Shown: positions 36,365 to 46,317, counted from the stretch's first letter. The stretch: DNA of 64,000 bases from Pseudomonas rhizoryzae (GCF_005250615.1 NZ_SULM01000008.1:124001-188000); one strand, 5' to 3'. The notes: generated by a model not told the origin, from the letters alone. Numbers and translations: made by a program.

Positions 36365-37159
36365 ATGAACGACAACAATTCCAACAAGGGCGAAGCGCCC
36401 AGCGGGGCCCAGGCGCTGTTTCGCGGCCTGGCGGTACTCGACGCCGTGGCCGCCGGCGCCGACAGCCTGGCGCAGGTTGGCGCCGCCATCGGCTGCACCC
36501 GCAGCACCACCCATCGCCTGGTCGCCGCCCTGACCCAGGCCGGCTACCTGCGCAGCGATGGCGGGCGACTGATCCTCGGCAGCCACCTCATCGCCCTCGG
36601 CTACCAGGCTCGCGAGCAACTGCCGCTGACCGGTGTGGCCCGGCCGCATCTGCAACGCCTGGCCCAGCGCTGCGGCGACACCGTGCACCTCGGCGTACGC
36701 GAGGGCGGCGACGTGCTCTACCTGGACAAGCTGCCCGGCAGTCGTGGCCTGGAAATGAGATCCCGCGTCGGCCTGCGCATGCCGCTGGCGCTGACCGGGG
36801 TCGGCAAGGCGCTGATGCTCGATCTCGCCGAGGGCGAGTGGGAAGCCCTCTACGGCGAAGGCGTGGCGCGGCGTGCCGGGCAGCCCGGGCTGCGCGAGGA
36901 CTTCCTGCCCTGGGCGGACTACCGGGCGCGGTTGCGCCGCTATGCCACCGACGGCTACGCCCTGGACCTGGAAGAAAACGAACTGGGTATCCGCTGCGTG
37001 GCCGCGCCCATCCGTGGTGCCGATGGCGCCATCGTCGCGGCACTGAGCGTGGCCAGTGCCATCCCCTACATGCCCGAGGCGCGGCTGCACGAATTGCAGC
37101 CCGAGGTCACTGCCTGCGCCCGGGCTATTTCCCGCGAACTCGGCTGGAGCCCCGCATGA
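36365..37159 (+). CDS. IclR-family regulator of the galactonate operon
   Basis: Transcription factor of 264 residues from the ATG at 36365 (MNDNNSNKGEAPSGAQALFRG), with AAAGG upstream. The winged helix is about 20-80 (LFRGLAVLDAVAAGADSLAQVGAAIGCTRSTTHRLVAAL), and the effector domain has GVREGGDVLYLDKLPGSRGLEM and a C-terminal ENELGIRCVAAPI. It overlaps dgoK by 4 bp, so it is the first gene of the dgo operon and probably responds to galactonate or 2-keto-3-deoxygalactonate. Confidence 0.9.
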   Translation: MNDNNSNKGEAPSGAQALFRGLAVLDAVAAGADSLAQVGAAIGCTRSTTHRLVAALTQAGYLRSDGGRLILGSHLIALGYQAREQLPLTGVARPHLQRLAQRCGDTVHLGVREGGDVLYLDKLPGSRGLEMRSRVGLRMPLALTGVGKALMLDLAEGEWEALYGEGVARRAGQPGLREDFLPWADYRARLRRYATDGYALDLEENELGIRCVAAPIRGADGAIVAALSVASAIPYMPEARLHELQPEVTACARAISRELGWSPA

Positions 37160-38109
37160 CCGCCACCCCGCACCTCATCGGCCTCGACTGGGGCACCTCG
37201 TCCCTGCGGGCCCAGCTGTTCGACGCCCAGGGCGCCGTGCTGGAAACCTGCAGCCGGCCCTGGGGCATCATGCACGTGCCCGATGGCGACTTCGCCGCGG
37301 CCTATCGCACCCTGGTGGGCGACTGGCGCGAGGCCCATCCAGACCTGCCGGCCATCGCCTGCGGCATGGTCGGCAGCCGTGGCGGCTGGCGCGAGGTGCC
37401 CTATGCCGACTGCCCGGCGGATGTGCACAGCCTGGCCGCTGGCCTGCTGCGGCTGGACACGGGCTGCGGCGATCTCCATCTGGTCCCCGGGGTGATGCAG
37501 CGCGGTGACCTGCCCAATGTCCTGCGTGGCGAAGAGACCCAGGTGTTCGGTGCTCTGGAATTGGAGCCGGATCTGGCCGCCGAAGCCCTGCTGGTCCTGC
37601 CCGGCACCCACAGCAAGTGGGTGCGGGTACGCGACGGGCGCCTCACCGACTTCGCTACCTATATGACTGGCGAGTTGTTCGCCGTGCTGCGCGAGCATTC
37701 CATCCTGGGTCGCCCAGCCACCGAGGCCGGCCCCGAAGCCAGCGCCGAGGCCTTTCGCCTGGGCCTCACCACGGCGCGCGACGCCGGTGCCGAGGGCCTG
37801 TTCGGCCGCCTCTTCACCGCCCGCAGCCGGGTGCTGGCCGGCGAATTGGGCGCGGCGCATAGCCTGGATTATCTGTCCGGCCTGCTGATCGGCGAAGAGC
37901 TACGCAGTCAGGTCGCCGCGCTCGAGGGCGCTCCCTGTCCACCCCTGGTGCTGATCGGCGACCCGGCGCTCTGCCAGCGCTACCGCGACGCCCTGGCGCT
38001 ATTCGACATCCACCAGGTTCGCCTGCTGGAGCAGGCCACCCGCGCCGGGCTCTGGCGCCTGGCCCAGGCCGCCGGCCTGCTGCCCATTTCTGGAGGCTCC
38101 CATGCTTGA
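37156..38109 (+). CDS. dgoK: 2-dehydro-3-deoxygalactonokinase
   Basis: Phosphorylates 2-keto-3-deoxygalactonate with ATP in the De Ley-Doudoroff route. The product has 317 residues from the ATG at 37156, overlapping the regulator stop (ATGA). It shows the DgoK family opening LIGLDWGTSSLRAQLFD, GMVGSRGGWREVPYADCPAD, the ATPase-fold VLPGTHSKWVRV, and DFATYMTGELFAVLREHSIL. Its last 8 bp overlap dgoA. Confidence 0.95.
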   Translation: MTATPHLIGLDWGTSSLRAQLFDAQGAVLETCSRPWGIMHVPDGDFAAAYRTLVGDWREAHPDLPAIACGMVGSRGGWREVPYADCPADVHSLAAGLLRLDTGCGDLHLVPGVMQRGDLPNVLRGEETQVFGALELEPDLAAEALLVLPGTHSKWVRVRDGRLTDFATYMTGELFAVLREHSILGRPATEAGPEASAEAFRLGLTTARDAGAEGLFGRLFTARSRVLAGELGAAHSLDYLSGLLIGEELRSQVAALEGAPCPPLVLIGDPALCQRYRDALALFDIHQVRLLEQATRAGLWRLAQAAGLLPISGGSHA

Positions 38110-38722
38110 TACCTACCTCAAGGACCTGCCGCTGATCGCCATCCTGCGCGGCGTCACCCCCGACGAGATCGTCCCGGTCGGTCGCGCCCTCTACGAGGCC
38201 GGCTTTCGCGTCATCGAGATCCCGCTCAATTCGCCGCAGCCCTTCGACAGCATCCGCCGGCTCACCGCCGAGCTGGGCGAGGACTGCCTGATCGGCGCTG
38301 GCACCGTGCTCACCGAAGCCCAGGTGGCCGAGGTGGATGCCGCTGGTGGCCGACTGATCGTCTCGCCCAACGCCAACCTGGCGGTGATCCGCGCCAGCAA
38401 GGCCGCTGGCCTGGTCAGCGCCCCTGGCGTGGCCACCCCCTCGGAAGGCTTCGCCGCCCTCGACGCCGGCGCCGACAGCCTCAAGCTGTTTCCCGCCGAG
38501 CAACTCGGCCCGGCGGTGGTCAAGGCCTGGCGCGCGGTCTTCCCCAAGGAACTGGCGCTGTTGCCGGTGGGCGGCATCACCCCGGACAACATGGGCCCCT
38601 ACGTGGCCGCCGGCGCCAATGGCTTCGGCCTCGGCTCGGCACTGTACAAGCCAGGCCTGACCGCGGCCCAGGTGAGCGCCAATGCCCAGGCGTTCGCGGC
38701 GGGGTGGCGCGCTCTTTCCTGA
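38102..38722 (+). CDS. dgoA: 2-dehydro-3-deoxy-6-phosphogalactonate aldolase
   Basis: Class I aldolase that splits KDPGal to pyruvate and glyceraldehyde 3-phosphate. The product has 206 residues. The Schiff-base Lys is in GADSLKLFPAEQLGP, the family opening is PLIAILRGVTPDE, and VIEIPLNSPQPFDSI distinguishes the galactonate form. It overlaps dgoK by 8 bp and precedes dgoD after a 116-bp gap with an inverted repeat. Confidence 0.95.
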   Translation: MLDTYLKDLPLIAILRGVTPDEIVPVGRALYEAGFRVIEIPLNSPQPFDSIRRLTAELGEDCLIGAGTVLTEAQVAEVDAAGGRLIVSPNANLAVIRASKAAGLVSAPGVATPSEGFAALDAGADSLKLFPAEQLGPAVVKAWRAVFPKELALLPVGGITPDNMGPYVAAGANGFGLGSALYKPGLTAAQVSANAQAFAAGWRALS

Positions 38723-38727
38723 TCTGA

Positions 38728-38793
38728 TCGCGGTCATGGACCGCTCCTACAGACACCCGATGCTTCCGTAGGAGCGGCCCATGGCCGCGATTT
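38728..38793. repeat. REP-type inverted repeat between dgoA and dgoD
   Basis: ATCGCGGTCATGGACCGCTC at 38728 and its near-complete inverse, GAGCGGCCCATGGCCGCGAT ending at 38793, form a long hairpin with inner arms CCTAC/GTAGG. This is the common Pseudomonas REP form. It may stabilise or partly end the upstream transcript. Confidence 0.75.
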
Positions 38794-38838
38794 ATCCAAT
38801 CTCCTCGATCCAACAATTCAAATCGAGAATTCCTGACC

Positions 38839-39987
38839 ATGAAGATCACCAAACTCACTACCTACGTCGTCCCGCCGCGCTGGTGCTTCCTCAAGATCGA
38901 GACCGATGAGGGCATCCACGGCTGGGGCGAACCCGTGCTGGAGGGCCGTGCCCACAGCGTGGCGGCGGCGGTCGACGAACTGGCCGACTACCTGATCGGC
39001 AAGGACCCGCGCAACATCGAAGACCACTGGACGGTGCTCTACCGCGGCGGCTTCTATCGCGGCGGCGGCATCCACATGAGCGCCCTGGCCGGTATCGACC
39101 AGGCGCTGTGGGACATCAAGGGCAAGGCCCTGGGCGTACCGGTGCATGAACTGCTCGGCGGCCAGGTGCGCGAGAGCATCCGCGTCTATTCCTGGATCGG
39201 CGGTGATCGCCCGGCGGAGACCGCGGCCCAGGCGCTGGAGCGCCAGGCCAAGGGCTTCACCGCGATCAAGATGAACGCCAGCGAAGAGATGCAGTTCGTC
39301 GATACCTACGACAAGGTCGACCAGGTGCTCGCCAACGTCGCCGCCATCCGCGAGGCCTGCGGGCCGCACTTCGGCATCGGCGTGGACTTCCATGGCCGGG
39401 TGCACAAGCCCATGGCCAAGGTGCTGGTCAAGGAGCTGGAGCAATTCCGCCTGATGTTCATCGAGGAGCCGGTGCTCAGCGAGCACCATGAAGCACTGAA
39501 GGAAATCGCCCTGATGAGCAACACGCCCATCGCCCTGGGCGAGCGGCTGTACTCGCGCTGGGACTTCAAGCGCATCCTCCAGGAAGGCTACGTCGACATC
39601 CTGCAGCCCGATCCGTCCCACGCCGGCGGCATCACCGAGACGCGCAAGATCGCCAACATGGCCGAGGCCTACGACGTCGCCATCGCGCTGCATTGCCCGC
39701 TCGGCCCCATCGCCTTGGCGGTCAACCTGCAGCTGGATGCCAACTGCTACAACGCCTTCATCCAGGAGCAGAGCCTGGGCATCCACTACAACCAGGGCAA
39801 CGACCTGCTGGACTACATCAAGAATCCCGAGGTGTTCGACTACGGCGACGGCCACGTGAAGATCCCCCAGGGGCCGGGGCTGGGCGTCGAGGTCAACGAG
39901 GAGTTCGTCAAGGAGCGCGCGGCCATCGGCCATCGCTGGCGCAACCCGGTGTGGCGGCATAAGGACGGCAGTTTCGCCGAGTGGTGA
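38839..39987 (+). CDS. dgoD: D-galactonate dehydratase
   Basis: Enolase-superfamily enzyme that dehydrates D-galactonate to 2-keto-3-deoxygalactonate. The product has 382 residues. The opening [38 protein letters not shown] is characteristic. The metal and base region shows [17 protein letters not shown], then [14 protein letters not shown] and the C-terminal [19 protein letters not shown]. It works with dgoK and dgoA of the same operon. Confidence 0.96.
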   Translation: MKITKLTTYVVPPRWCFLKIETDEGIHGWGEPVLEGRAHSVAAAVDELADYLIGKDPRNIEDHWTVLYRGGFYRGGGIHMSALAGIDQALWDIKGKALGVPVHELLGGQVRESIRVYSWIGGDRPAETAAQALERQAKGFTAIKMNASEEMQFVDTYDKVDQVLANVAAIREACGPHFGIGVDFHGRVHKPMAKVLVKELEQFRLMFIEEPVLSEHHEALKEIALMSNTPIALGERLYSRWDFKRILQEGYVDILQPDPSHAGGITETRKIANMAEAYDVAIALHCPLGPIALAVNLQLDANCYNAFIQEQSLGIHYNQGNDLLDYIKNPEVFDYGDGHVKIPQGPGLGVEVNEEFVKERAAIGHRWRNPVWRHKDGSFAEW

Positions 39988-40021
39988 GGGCGGAAACATC
40001 GACTTTGACCTCTGCACCGAC

Positions 40022-40224
40022 CATCCCCTCTCCCTTTGGGAGAGGGCTAGGGAGAGGGAAGGCGGCACGCTCGATAGCCGGGCACCGCTGATCCCTCACC
40101 CCAACCCTCTCCCAGGGGGAGAGGGGGTAGAAGCACTTGGGCACGGGGGTTATTGCAGGAGCAACGCCCCCGACCCCCGCACCAACCATCCCCTCTCCCT
40201 CCGGGAGAGGGCTAGGGAGAGGGC
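40022..40224. repeat. Three REP-like GC hairpins between dgoD and the MFS gene
   Basis: The 304-bp gap has no gene. It holds CCCTCTCCCTTTGGGAGAGG (40025), CCCTCACCCCAACCCTCTCC (40094) and CCCTCTCCCTCCGGGAGAGG (40192), the first and third each followed by GCTAGGGAGAGGG. They belong to the same repeat family as the elements at 14582, 20491, 22140 and 22318. Confidence 0.7.
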
Positions 40225-40291
40225 CGCCCCAGCACCCTGACCCTCAGACACCCACAACGCTCGCCACAACGCCAACTACAGGACCCGAGCC

Positions 40292-41617
40292 ATGCCCATC
40301 CCCACCCAGGCCGCCGCCGCAGCCGCCAAGGCCGCGCCGACCCTGGCCAAGCCCAGCCGGGCGCGCTTCTTCATCATGGTGCTGCTGTTCGTCACCGTAG
40401 TGATCAACTACCTCGACCGCAGCAACCTCTCCATCGCCGCCCCACACCTGGCCCAGGACCTGGGCATCGAGCCGGTGCACATGGGCCTGATCCTCTCGGC
40501 CTTCGGCTGGACCTACGCCGCCATGCAGATTCCCGGCGGCTGGTTGGTGGACAAGGTCGCCCCGCGCATCCTCTATCCGGTGGCCATCGCGCTCTGGTCG
40601 CTGGCCACCATCGGCCTCGGCTTCGTCGGCAGCTTCATCGGCCTGATCGTCCTGCGCCTGGCCGTGGGCGCCCTGGAAGCGCCGGCCTATCCGATCAACA
40701 ACCGGGTGGTCACCACCTGGTTCCCCGAGCGCGAGCGGGCCACCGCCATCGGCTGCTACACCTCCGGCCAGTTCGTCGGCCTGGCGTTTCTCACCCCGGT
40801 GCTGATCTACCTGCAGCAGACCTTTGGCTGGCACATGGTCTTCGTCGTCACCGGTGGCGTCGGCATCCTCTGGGCGGCCATCTGGTACCTGGTCTATCGC
40901 GAGCCCAAGGACTTCCGCGGCGCCAACGCCGCCGAGGTCGAGTTGATCCAGCAGGGCGGTGGTCTGGTCGACCTGGAGCAGAAGAACCGCAGTCGCGCCG
41001 CCTTCCAGTGGCGCGACCTCTGGAGCGTGCTCAACAAACGCAAGCTGTGGGGTATCTACCTTGGGCAGTTCTGCCTCAACTCCACCCTCTGGTTCTTCCT
41101 CACCTGGTTCCCCACCTACCTGGTGAAATATCGCGGCATGGACTTCATCAAGGCCGGCTTCCTCGCCTCGCTGCCGTTCCTGGCCGCCTTCCTCGGGGTG
41201 ATCTGCTCGGGCCTGCTGTCGGACTGGCTGATCCGCCGCGGCGCCTCCGTGGGCCTGGCGCGCAAGTTGCCGATCATCGGTGGCCTGCTGATCTCCACCA
41301 GCATCGTCGGCGCCAATTTCGTCGACTCCCCGGCGCTGATCATCGCCTGCCTGGCCTTGGCCTTCTTCGGCAACGGCCTGGCGTCCATCACCTGGTCGCT
41401 GGTCTCGGCCATGGCCCCGGAGCGGCTGATCGGCCTCACCGGCGGGATGTTCAACTTCATCGGCAACCTGGCGGCCATCTGCGTGCCCATCGTCATTGGT
41501 TTCCTGGTCAAGGATGGCAGCTTCGCCCCGGCCATCGTCTTCATCGGCGTGACCGCCCTGGTCGGCGCGCTGTGCTACGGCCTGGTGGTGGGTAAGGTGG
41601 AACGTCTGCCCGAATAA
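40292..41617 (+). CDS. MFS transporter, galactonate/hexuronate anion:cation symporter type
   Basis: Twelve-helix permease of 441 residues of the anion:cation symporter family. It shows VINYLDRSNLSIAAPHLAQDLG, GWTYAAMQIPGGWLVDKVAPR and WFPERERATAIGCYTSGQFVG. The family imports sugar acids such as galactonate and glucarate, and the place directly after dgoD makes galactonate the likely substrate (DgoT role). It starts at the ATG 40292 after ACAGGA. Confidence 0.88.
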   Translation: MPIPTQAAAAAAKAAPTLAKPSRARFFIMVLLFVTVVINYLDRSNLSIAAPHLAQDLGIEPVHMGLILSAFGWTYAAMQIPGGWLVDKVAPRILYPVAIALWSLATIGLGFVGSFIGLIVLRLAVGALEAPAYPINNRVVTTWFPERERATAIGCYTSGQFVGLAFLTPVLIYLQQTFGWHMVFVVTGGVGILWAAIWYLVYREPKDFRGANAAEVELIQQGGGLVDLEQKNRSRAAFQWRDLWSVLNKRKLWGIYLGQFCLNSTLWFFLTWFPTYLVKYRGMDFIKAGFLASLPFLAAFLGVICSGLLSDWLIRRGASVGLARKLPIIGGLLISTSIVGANFVDSPALIIACLALAFFGNGLASITWSLVSAMAPERLIGLTGGMFNFIGNLAAICVPIVIGFLVKDGSFAPAIVFIGVTALVGALCYGLVVGKVERLPE

Positions 41618-41697
41618 GGGCGACTAAAGGAGCGCCCGTCTGCGGCGCTCTGCCACCGGCCTTGCCGTGCTCATAACGACAACAAAGGAGTCTCCCC

Positions 41698-42750
41698 ATG
41701 CCCCTCGCCCGTCGCACCTTCCTCGGTGTTTCCCTGGCCGCCTCGGCCGGTCTGGTCGCCAGTCGCGCCCTGGCCGACGACAAATTCGGTCTCACCCGTA
41801 ACTGGGAGGGCAAGCCGCCTATCGTCATGCCCGATCCCGCTTGGGAGATCCACGATGCGGCCTTCAAGGGCCGCCTGGGCAATGCCTTCGTCGAGCGTCT
41901 CTGGTCGGGCGGCCTGTGGACCGAGGGCCCGGTGTGGATGGCCGATTGGCGCTGCCTGCTTTTTAGCGACATCCCCAATGCCCGGGTGATGCGCTGGAGC
42001 GCCGACGATGGCCACGTCAGCGTCTACGACGACCAGTCGCACAATGCCAACGGCCACACCCGTGACCGCGAGGGCCGGCTGCTCAGCTGCGAGCACGACA
42101 CCCGCCGCGTCACCCGCCGTGAGCACGACGGCAGCGTCACCGTGCTGCTCGATCGCTTCGACGGCAAACCGCTCAACGCGCCCAACGACGTGGTGGTCTC
42201 CGCCGATGGCGCCATCTGGTTCACCGATCCGGGCTACGGCATCCTCGGCGCCTACGAAGGCCACAAGGCCGACTTCGAGCTGCCCACCAACGTCTACCGC
42301 ATCGATCCCCAGGGCAAGGCCACGGTGGCGGTGGGCGACTTCGGCCGGCCCAATGGCCTGGCCTTCGCCCCCGACGGCAAGCGCCTCTACATCAGCGACA
42401 CCGCCGGTGGCGGCAATCCCGGCAAGCCCAATCACGTCCGGGCGTTCAGCGTGAAGGACGACGGCACCCTGGGTGGCGGCGAGGTGCTGATCGACGCCAA
42501 GGACCAGGGCGTGATCGATGGTTTTCGCGTCGACAGCGACGGCAATCTCTGGTGCAGCTGGGCCGGCAGCGCCGAGCAGAACAGCGTGCGGGTGTTCAAT
42601 CCGAACGGCCAACCGCTGGCAACCCTGCACCTGCCAGAAACCGTCTCCAACGTCGAATTCGGCGGGCTCAAGCGCAACCGTCTGTTCATCACCGGCGGCG
42701 GTTCGCTCTATGCCACCTATGTGAATGCCCAACCCGCACGGCTCTGGTAA
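41698..42750 (+). CDS. Tat-exported SMP-30/gluconolactonase family lactonase
   Basis: Probable periplasmic sugar lactonase of 350 residues. The N-terminus LARRTFLGVSLAASAGLVASRALA is a twin-arginine signal with cleavage near residue 27. The six-bladed propeller has metal-ligand motifs WTEGPVW, LNAPNDVVV and GFRVDSDGNLW. Next to galactonate genes it may hydrolyse galactonolactone in the periplasm before uptake, which is an inference. A good GGAG precedes the start. Confidence 0.88.
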   Translation: MPLARRTFLGVSLAASAGLVASRALADDKFGLTRNWEGKPPIVMPDPAWEIHDAAFKGRLGNAFVERLWSGGLWTEGPVWMADWRCLLFSDIPNARVMRWSADDGHVSVYDDQSHNANGHTRDREGRLLSCEHDTRRVTRREHDGSVTVLLDRFDGKPLNAPNDVVVSADGAIWFTDPGYGILGAYEGHKADFELPTNVYRIDPQGKATVAVGDFGRPNGLAFAPDGKRLYISDTAGGGNPGKPNHVRAFSVKDDGTLGGGEVLIDAKDQGVIDGFRVDSDGNLWCSWAGSAEQNSVRVFNPNGQPLATLHLPETVSNVEFGGLKRNRLFITGGGSLYATYVNAQPARLW

Positions 42751-42852
42751 GCGGCCTGCCGCGAACCAAGAATCGTTAGCTAGGTCTGTAACAAACGGCA
42801 ACGGAACCACCGCGACAACAAGATCGCCCACGAGGCGAGAGAGGAGTCTCCC

Positions 42853-44253
42853 ATGAGCAGTACCACTACGACGGCCGATGGCCATGTCACCGAAAAGGCT
42901 CAGCCAAAAGCCATCTTCGCCTGCCTGATGGCGGCCCTGGCCGGTCTGATGTTCGGCCTCGACATCGGCGTGATCTCCGGCGCCACCCAGTTCATCCAGA
43001 AGGAATTCCAGATCTCCGACCAGGTGATCGAATGGATCGTCTCCAGCATGATGGCCGGTGCTGCCCTGGGTGCCCTGGGCGCGGGTTCGCTGTCGGCCAA
43101 GCTGGGCCGCAAGAAGTCGCTGATGCTGGGCGCCGTGCTGTTCGTGGTTGGCTCGATACTCTGCGGTCTGGCCACCTCGCCGACCATGCTGATCTTCGCC
43201 CGCTTCCTGCTGGGTCTGGCCATCGGCATCGCCTCCTTCACCGCGCCGCTGTACCTGGCCGAGGTCGCCCCAGAAAACATCCGCGGCTCGATGATCTCGC
43301 TGTACCAGCTGATGATCACCGCCGGCATCCTGCTCGCCTTCCTGTCCAACACCGCCTTCAGTTATTACGAGGCCTGGCGCTGGATGCTCGGCATCATCGC
43401 CATCCCCGGCGTGCTGTTCCTGCTCGGCGTCTTCGCCCTACCCGACAGTCCGCGCTGGCTGATCATGGCCGGCCGCAAGGAGGAGGCCATCAAGGTGCTG
43501 CACCGGCTGCGCGGTGACGAAAAGGTCATCCAGCAAGAGGTCCAGGAGATCGAAGAGCAGCTCAAGGTGCCGCAGAAGGGCTGGTCGCTGTTCAAGGAAA
43601 ACCCTAATTTCCGCCGCTCGGTGGGGCTGGGCGTGCTCTTGCAGGTGGTGCAGCAATTCACCGGCATGAACGTGGTGATGTACTACGCGCCGCGCATCTT
43701 CGAAGGCATGGGCTACGATACCGCCGCCCAGATGTGGTTCACCGCCGCCGTCGGCCTGACCAACGTGCTGGCCACCTTCATCGCCATCTTCCTGGTCGAC
43801 AAGTGGGGCCGCAAACCCATCCTCTACACCGGTTTCGTGGTCATGGCCGTGGGCCTGGGCGTGGTCGGCACCATGCTCGGCATGGGCAACCTGAGCCACG
43901 GCCAGCAGACCTTCACCGTGGTCATGCTGCTGATCTTCATCGTCGGCTTCGCCATGTCGGCCGGTCCGCTGATCTGGACCCTCTGCTCGGAAGTCCAGCC
44001 GCTCAAGGGGCGCGACTTCGGCATCGGCTGCTCCACCTTCACCAACTGGATCGCCAACATGATCGTCGGCGCCACCTTCCTGACCATGCTGGGCACCCTG
44101 GGCCAGGGCACCACCTTCTGGATCTATGCCGGATTGAACGTGGTGTTCATCTTCCTGGTGTTCCTGCTGGTGCCGGAAACCAAGGGCGTCACCCTGGAGC
44201 GCATCGAGCGTAACCTGATGCAGGGCAAGCGCCTGCGCGACCTCGGTCAGTAG
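42853..44253 (+). CDS. Sugar porter family MFS transporter (GalP/AraE/XylE type)
   Basis: Sugar:H+ symporter of 466 residues. Family signatures are GLDIGVISGATQFI, LGRKKSLMLGAVLF, RFLLGLAIGIASFTAPLYLAEVAPENIRGSM, PDSPRWL, QQFTGMNVVMYYAPRIFE, WGRKPILYTGF and PETKGVTLERIE. It most resembles galactose/arabinose porters; the sugar cannot be fixed. It ends 10 bp before a strong hairpin terminator and completes the galactose/galactonate region. Confidence 0.92.
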   Translation: MSSTTTTADGHVTEKAQPKAIFACLMAALAGLMFGLDIGVISGATQFIQKEFQISDQVIEWIVSSMMAGAALGALGAGSLSAKLGRKKSLMLGAVLFVVGSILCGLATSPTMLIFARFLLGLAIGIASFTAPLYLAEVAPENIRGSMISLYQLMITAGILLAFLSNTAFSYYEAWRWMLGIIAIPGVLFLLGVFALPDSPRWLIMAGRKEEAIKVLHRLRGDEKVIQQEVQEIEEQLKVPQKGWSLFKENPNFRRSVGLGVLLQVVQQFTGMNVVMYYAPRIFEGMGYDTAAQMWFTAAVGLTNVLATFIAIFLVDKWGRKPILYTGFVVMAVGLGVVGTMLGMGNLSHGQQTFTVVMLLIFIVGFAMSAGPLIWTLCSEVQPLKGRDFGIGCSTFTNWIANMIVGATFLTMLGTLGQGTTFWIYAGLNVVFIFLVFLLVPETKGVTLERIERNLMQGKRLRDLGQ

Positions 44254-44263
44254 GGCTCGAGCG

Positions 44264-44299
44264 GAAACGAAAACGCCCGGCAATGCCGGGCGTTTTCAT
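44264..44299. terminator. Rho-independent terminator, first copy of a 36-bp direct repeat
   Basis: AAAACGCCCGGCAATGCCGGGCGTTTT forms a perfect stem with U- and A-rich ends, usable in both directions. The 36 bases from GAAACG to TTTCAT are identical to 47065-47100. Confidence 0.93.
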
Positions 44300-44430
44300 G
44301 TGGGGTGGCGATGCGTCTGCGGTAGGGTCTTCTTTTGTGACGATGGGCGCAAATCTAGCTGAAAGCTTTGTTCTAGAGCCTTTCCTTCGGCATCGTCCAG
44401 CACCTGCAATCGCCGATAGGGAGATCGGTC

Positions 44431-46317
44431 ATGTCGGGAAAACCTGCTGCACGCCTAGGCGACGCCGTCGCCTGCCCCAAATGCGGTACCACCGCCCTGG
44501 TCCAGGGCTCCTCAAACGTCTTCTTCGATGGCCTGCCGGCCGCTACCCTGGGGCACGCCTGTGGCTGTGGTGCGGCGATCAGTGGCGCGGTCATCCCCAA
44601 CGTCTTCATCAACGGCCAGCCCGTGGCCGTGCTCGGCAGCGTGACCAGTCATGGTGGCGTGGTGATCGGCGGCTCGGGGACCGTCATCATAGGTACTTCG
44701 GGTGGCGGGGCGGCTACTGGTCACGTGGCGGCCGACGCCTGCGCCTCTAGCGGAGCGACTGCCCATCAGGCGCCGGGGCAGGCGGCGCCCCTTGGCTTGC
44801 GCGGTCGGGAGCGTCCGGGACCGGGTGGCGGGTCCAGTCGTCCGGTCAGGGCTTCGGCAGAGCAGAGTGGGCCGAGTGGCGAGTCCGAACGCCCAGTGGA
44901 ACAGCGCATCACCCTGCGCATCGGCGTGTTCTTCGACGGCACTGGCAACAACCTCTTCAATGCCGCCACCGGCGCCGCCTGCCGGGCGGAAGAGCAGGGC
45001 TTTCGCGAAGATCAGGCAGAAAGCATCGCCCGGCACTGCGACAAGTTCATGTTGAACACCGAGAGCAGCTATGCCAATGCGGAGACAAACATTGCGCGGT
45101 TGTATCGGCTCTATCGAGACGATACTCAGCGGGCTATCGAGCAGGACGAAAGGACAGCGGTCATTCCCGTCTATATCGAGGGCATCGGTACTCGTGCTGG
45201 CCAGCCGGATAGCCTCCTGTCTATGGGAACTGGGTTAGGTTCCAGTGGCGTTCTAGCCTGCGTTCAGACGTTTCCAGCCGCCCTCTCCAAACGGTATGAC
45301 GAATTTCGTTCAAGCAATCCGGACGTCATTGTCGACGCCGTCGAGTTCGATCTCTTCGGCTTTAGCCGGGGTGCCGCGGCCGCGCGGCACTTCGCCAATG
45401 AGGCGCTTAAGGCCGATGGCGGTATCGCGGCGACGGGCCTGGCACCCTGCTTCGCCTGGTGGCGCGCCAAGGTCACGCTCAATTTCATCGGGCTGTTCGA
45501 TACCGTGGCGGCAGTGGCCAATCCCCTACGGGGCGACTTCAGTCCGGCCAATGCCGACAACCCCGGACTCAACCTCTATCTGCCGGCAGGCTGCGCGCGC
45601 AAGGTGGTGCAACTGGCCGCCGGCTACGAATACCGCCGCAATTTCGCCCTGATCAGCGTGGCGCCCGAGCATGAGGAGATCACCCTGCCCGGTGTCCATG
45701 CCGACCTGGGTGGAGGCTATCCGCCCGCCATGCAAGAGCGCCTATTGCTGACCCGACCGCAAGTCTCGCGTGAGCGCCTTGGTACTGATAGTCATGATGC
45801 TTGGAGCTATCGCCACGCCGAGTCGGATCTGGCGCAGCTCCAACGGGAGCCCTGGTTCGATCCCAGCAATACCCGCTTGAGTATCGATACCTGGCGCGTC
45901 GAACTGCCCCGTACTCGTGGCGACCTGGCGGAAATCGACGTCTTCGCCGCGATACGCCTGGAGCGTAAAGTGCGCGGGGAATTGTCTCTGGTGTACCTGC
46001 GAGTCATGCATCGCCTGGCCAGCGCCCAAGGCGTTCCCCTCACGCTGATCGATGACGAGGATCCAGAACTGCGCCTGCCCGATGAGTTGCGACCGATAGC
46101 CGCCAAGCTCCAGGCGCGCGCCCAAGGGGCGCCACTGCAGGTCGATCACGCCGAAGCGCGCCTGCTATTAAGCCGTTACGTACACCGCTCGGCGCACTGG
46201 AATGCGCGGATCGGCAGCGGTCTGGGTAATGTAGCGGCGGTCTTCGTCGACGGTCCCATGCTCGATGGTCGCCGCAACATCTATCCCAATCGCCCGCAAG
46301 CGGGGTATTCGCGATGA
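44431..46317 (+). CDS. PAAR-DUF2235 protein, probable T6SS phospholipase effector (Tle1-like)
   Basis: Fusion of 628 residues. Residues 1-92 are a PAAR domain (KPAARLGDAVACPKCGT, then FINGQPVAVLGSVTSHGG), which caps the T6SS spike. A disordered Gly/Pro/Ser linker (about 93-157) leads to a DUF2235 alpha/beta hydrolase (RIGVFFDGTGNNLFNA at 163-178). The nucleophile elbow is GFSRGAA with Ser312; likely partners are Asp357 (LFDTVAA) and His423 (GVHADLGGGYP). DUF2235 effectors are lipases or phospholipases. It is followed with a 4-bp overlap by a lipoprotein, the likely immunity gene. No T6SS structural gene is in the window. Confidence 0.9.
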   Translation: MSGKPAARLGDAVACPKCGTTALVQGSSNVFFDGLPAATLGHACGCGAAISGAVIPNVFINGQPVAVLGSVTSHGGVVIGGSGTVIIGTSGGGAATGHVAADACASSGATAHQAPGQAAPLGLRGRERPGPGGGSSRPVRASAEQSGPSGESERPVEQRITLRIGVFFDGTGNNLFNAATGAACRAEEQGFREDQAESIARHCDKFMLNTESSYANAETNIARLYRLYRDDTQRAIEQDERTAVIPVYIEGIGTRAGQPDSLLSMGTGLGSSGVLACVQTFPAALSKRYDEFRSSNPDVIVDAVEFDLFGFSRGAAAARHFANEALKADGGIAATGLAPCFAWWRAKVTLNFIGLFDTVAAVANPLRGDFSPANADNPGLNLYLPAGCARKVVQLAAGYEYRRNFALISVAPEHEEITLPGVHADLGGGYPPAMQERLLLTRPQVSRERLGTDSHDAWSYRHAESDLAQLQREPWFDPSNTRLSIDTWRVELPRTRGDLAEIDVFAAIRLERKVRGELSLVYLRVMHRLASAQGVPLTLIDDEDPELRLPDELRPIAAKLQARAQGAPLQVDHAEARLLLSRYVHRSAHWNARIGSGLGNVAAVFVDGPMLDGRRNIYPNRPQAGYSR

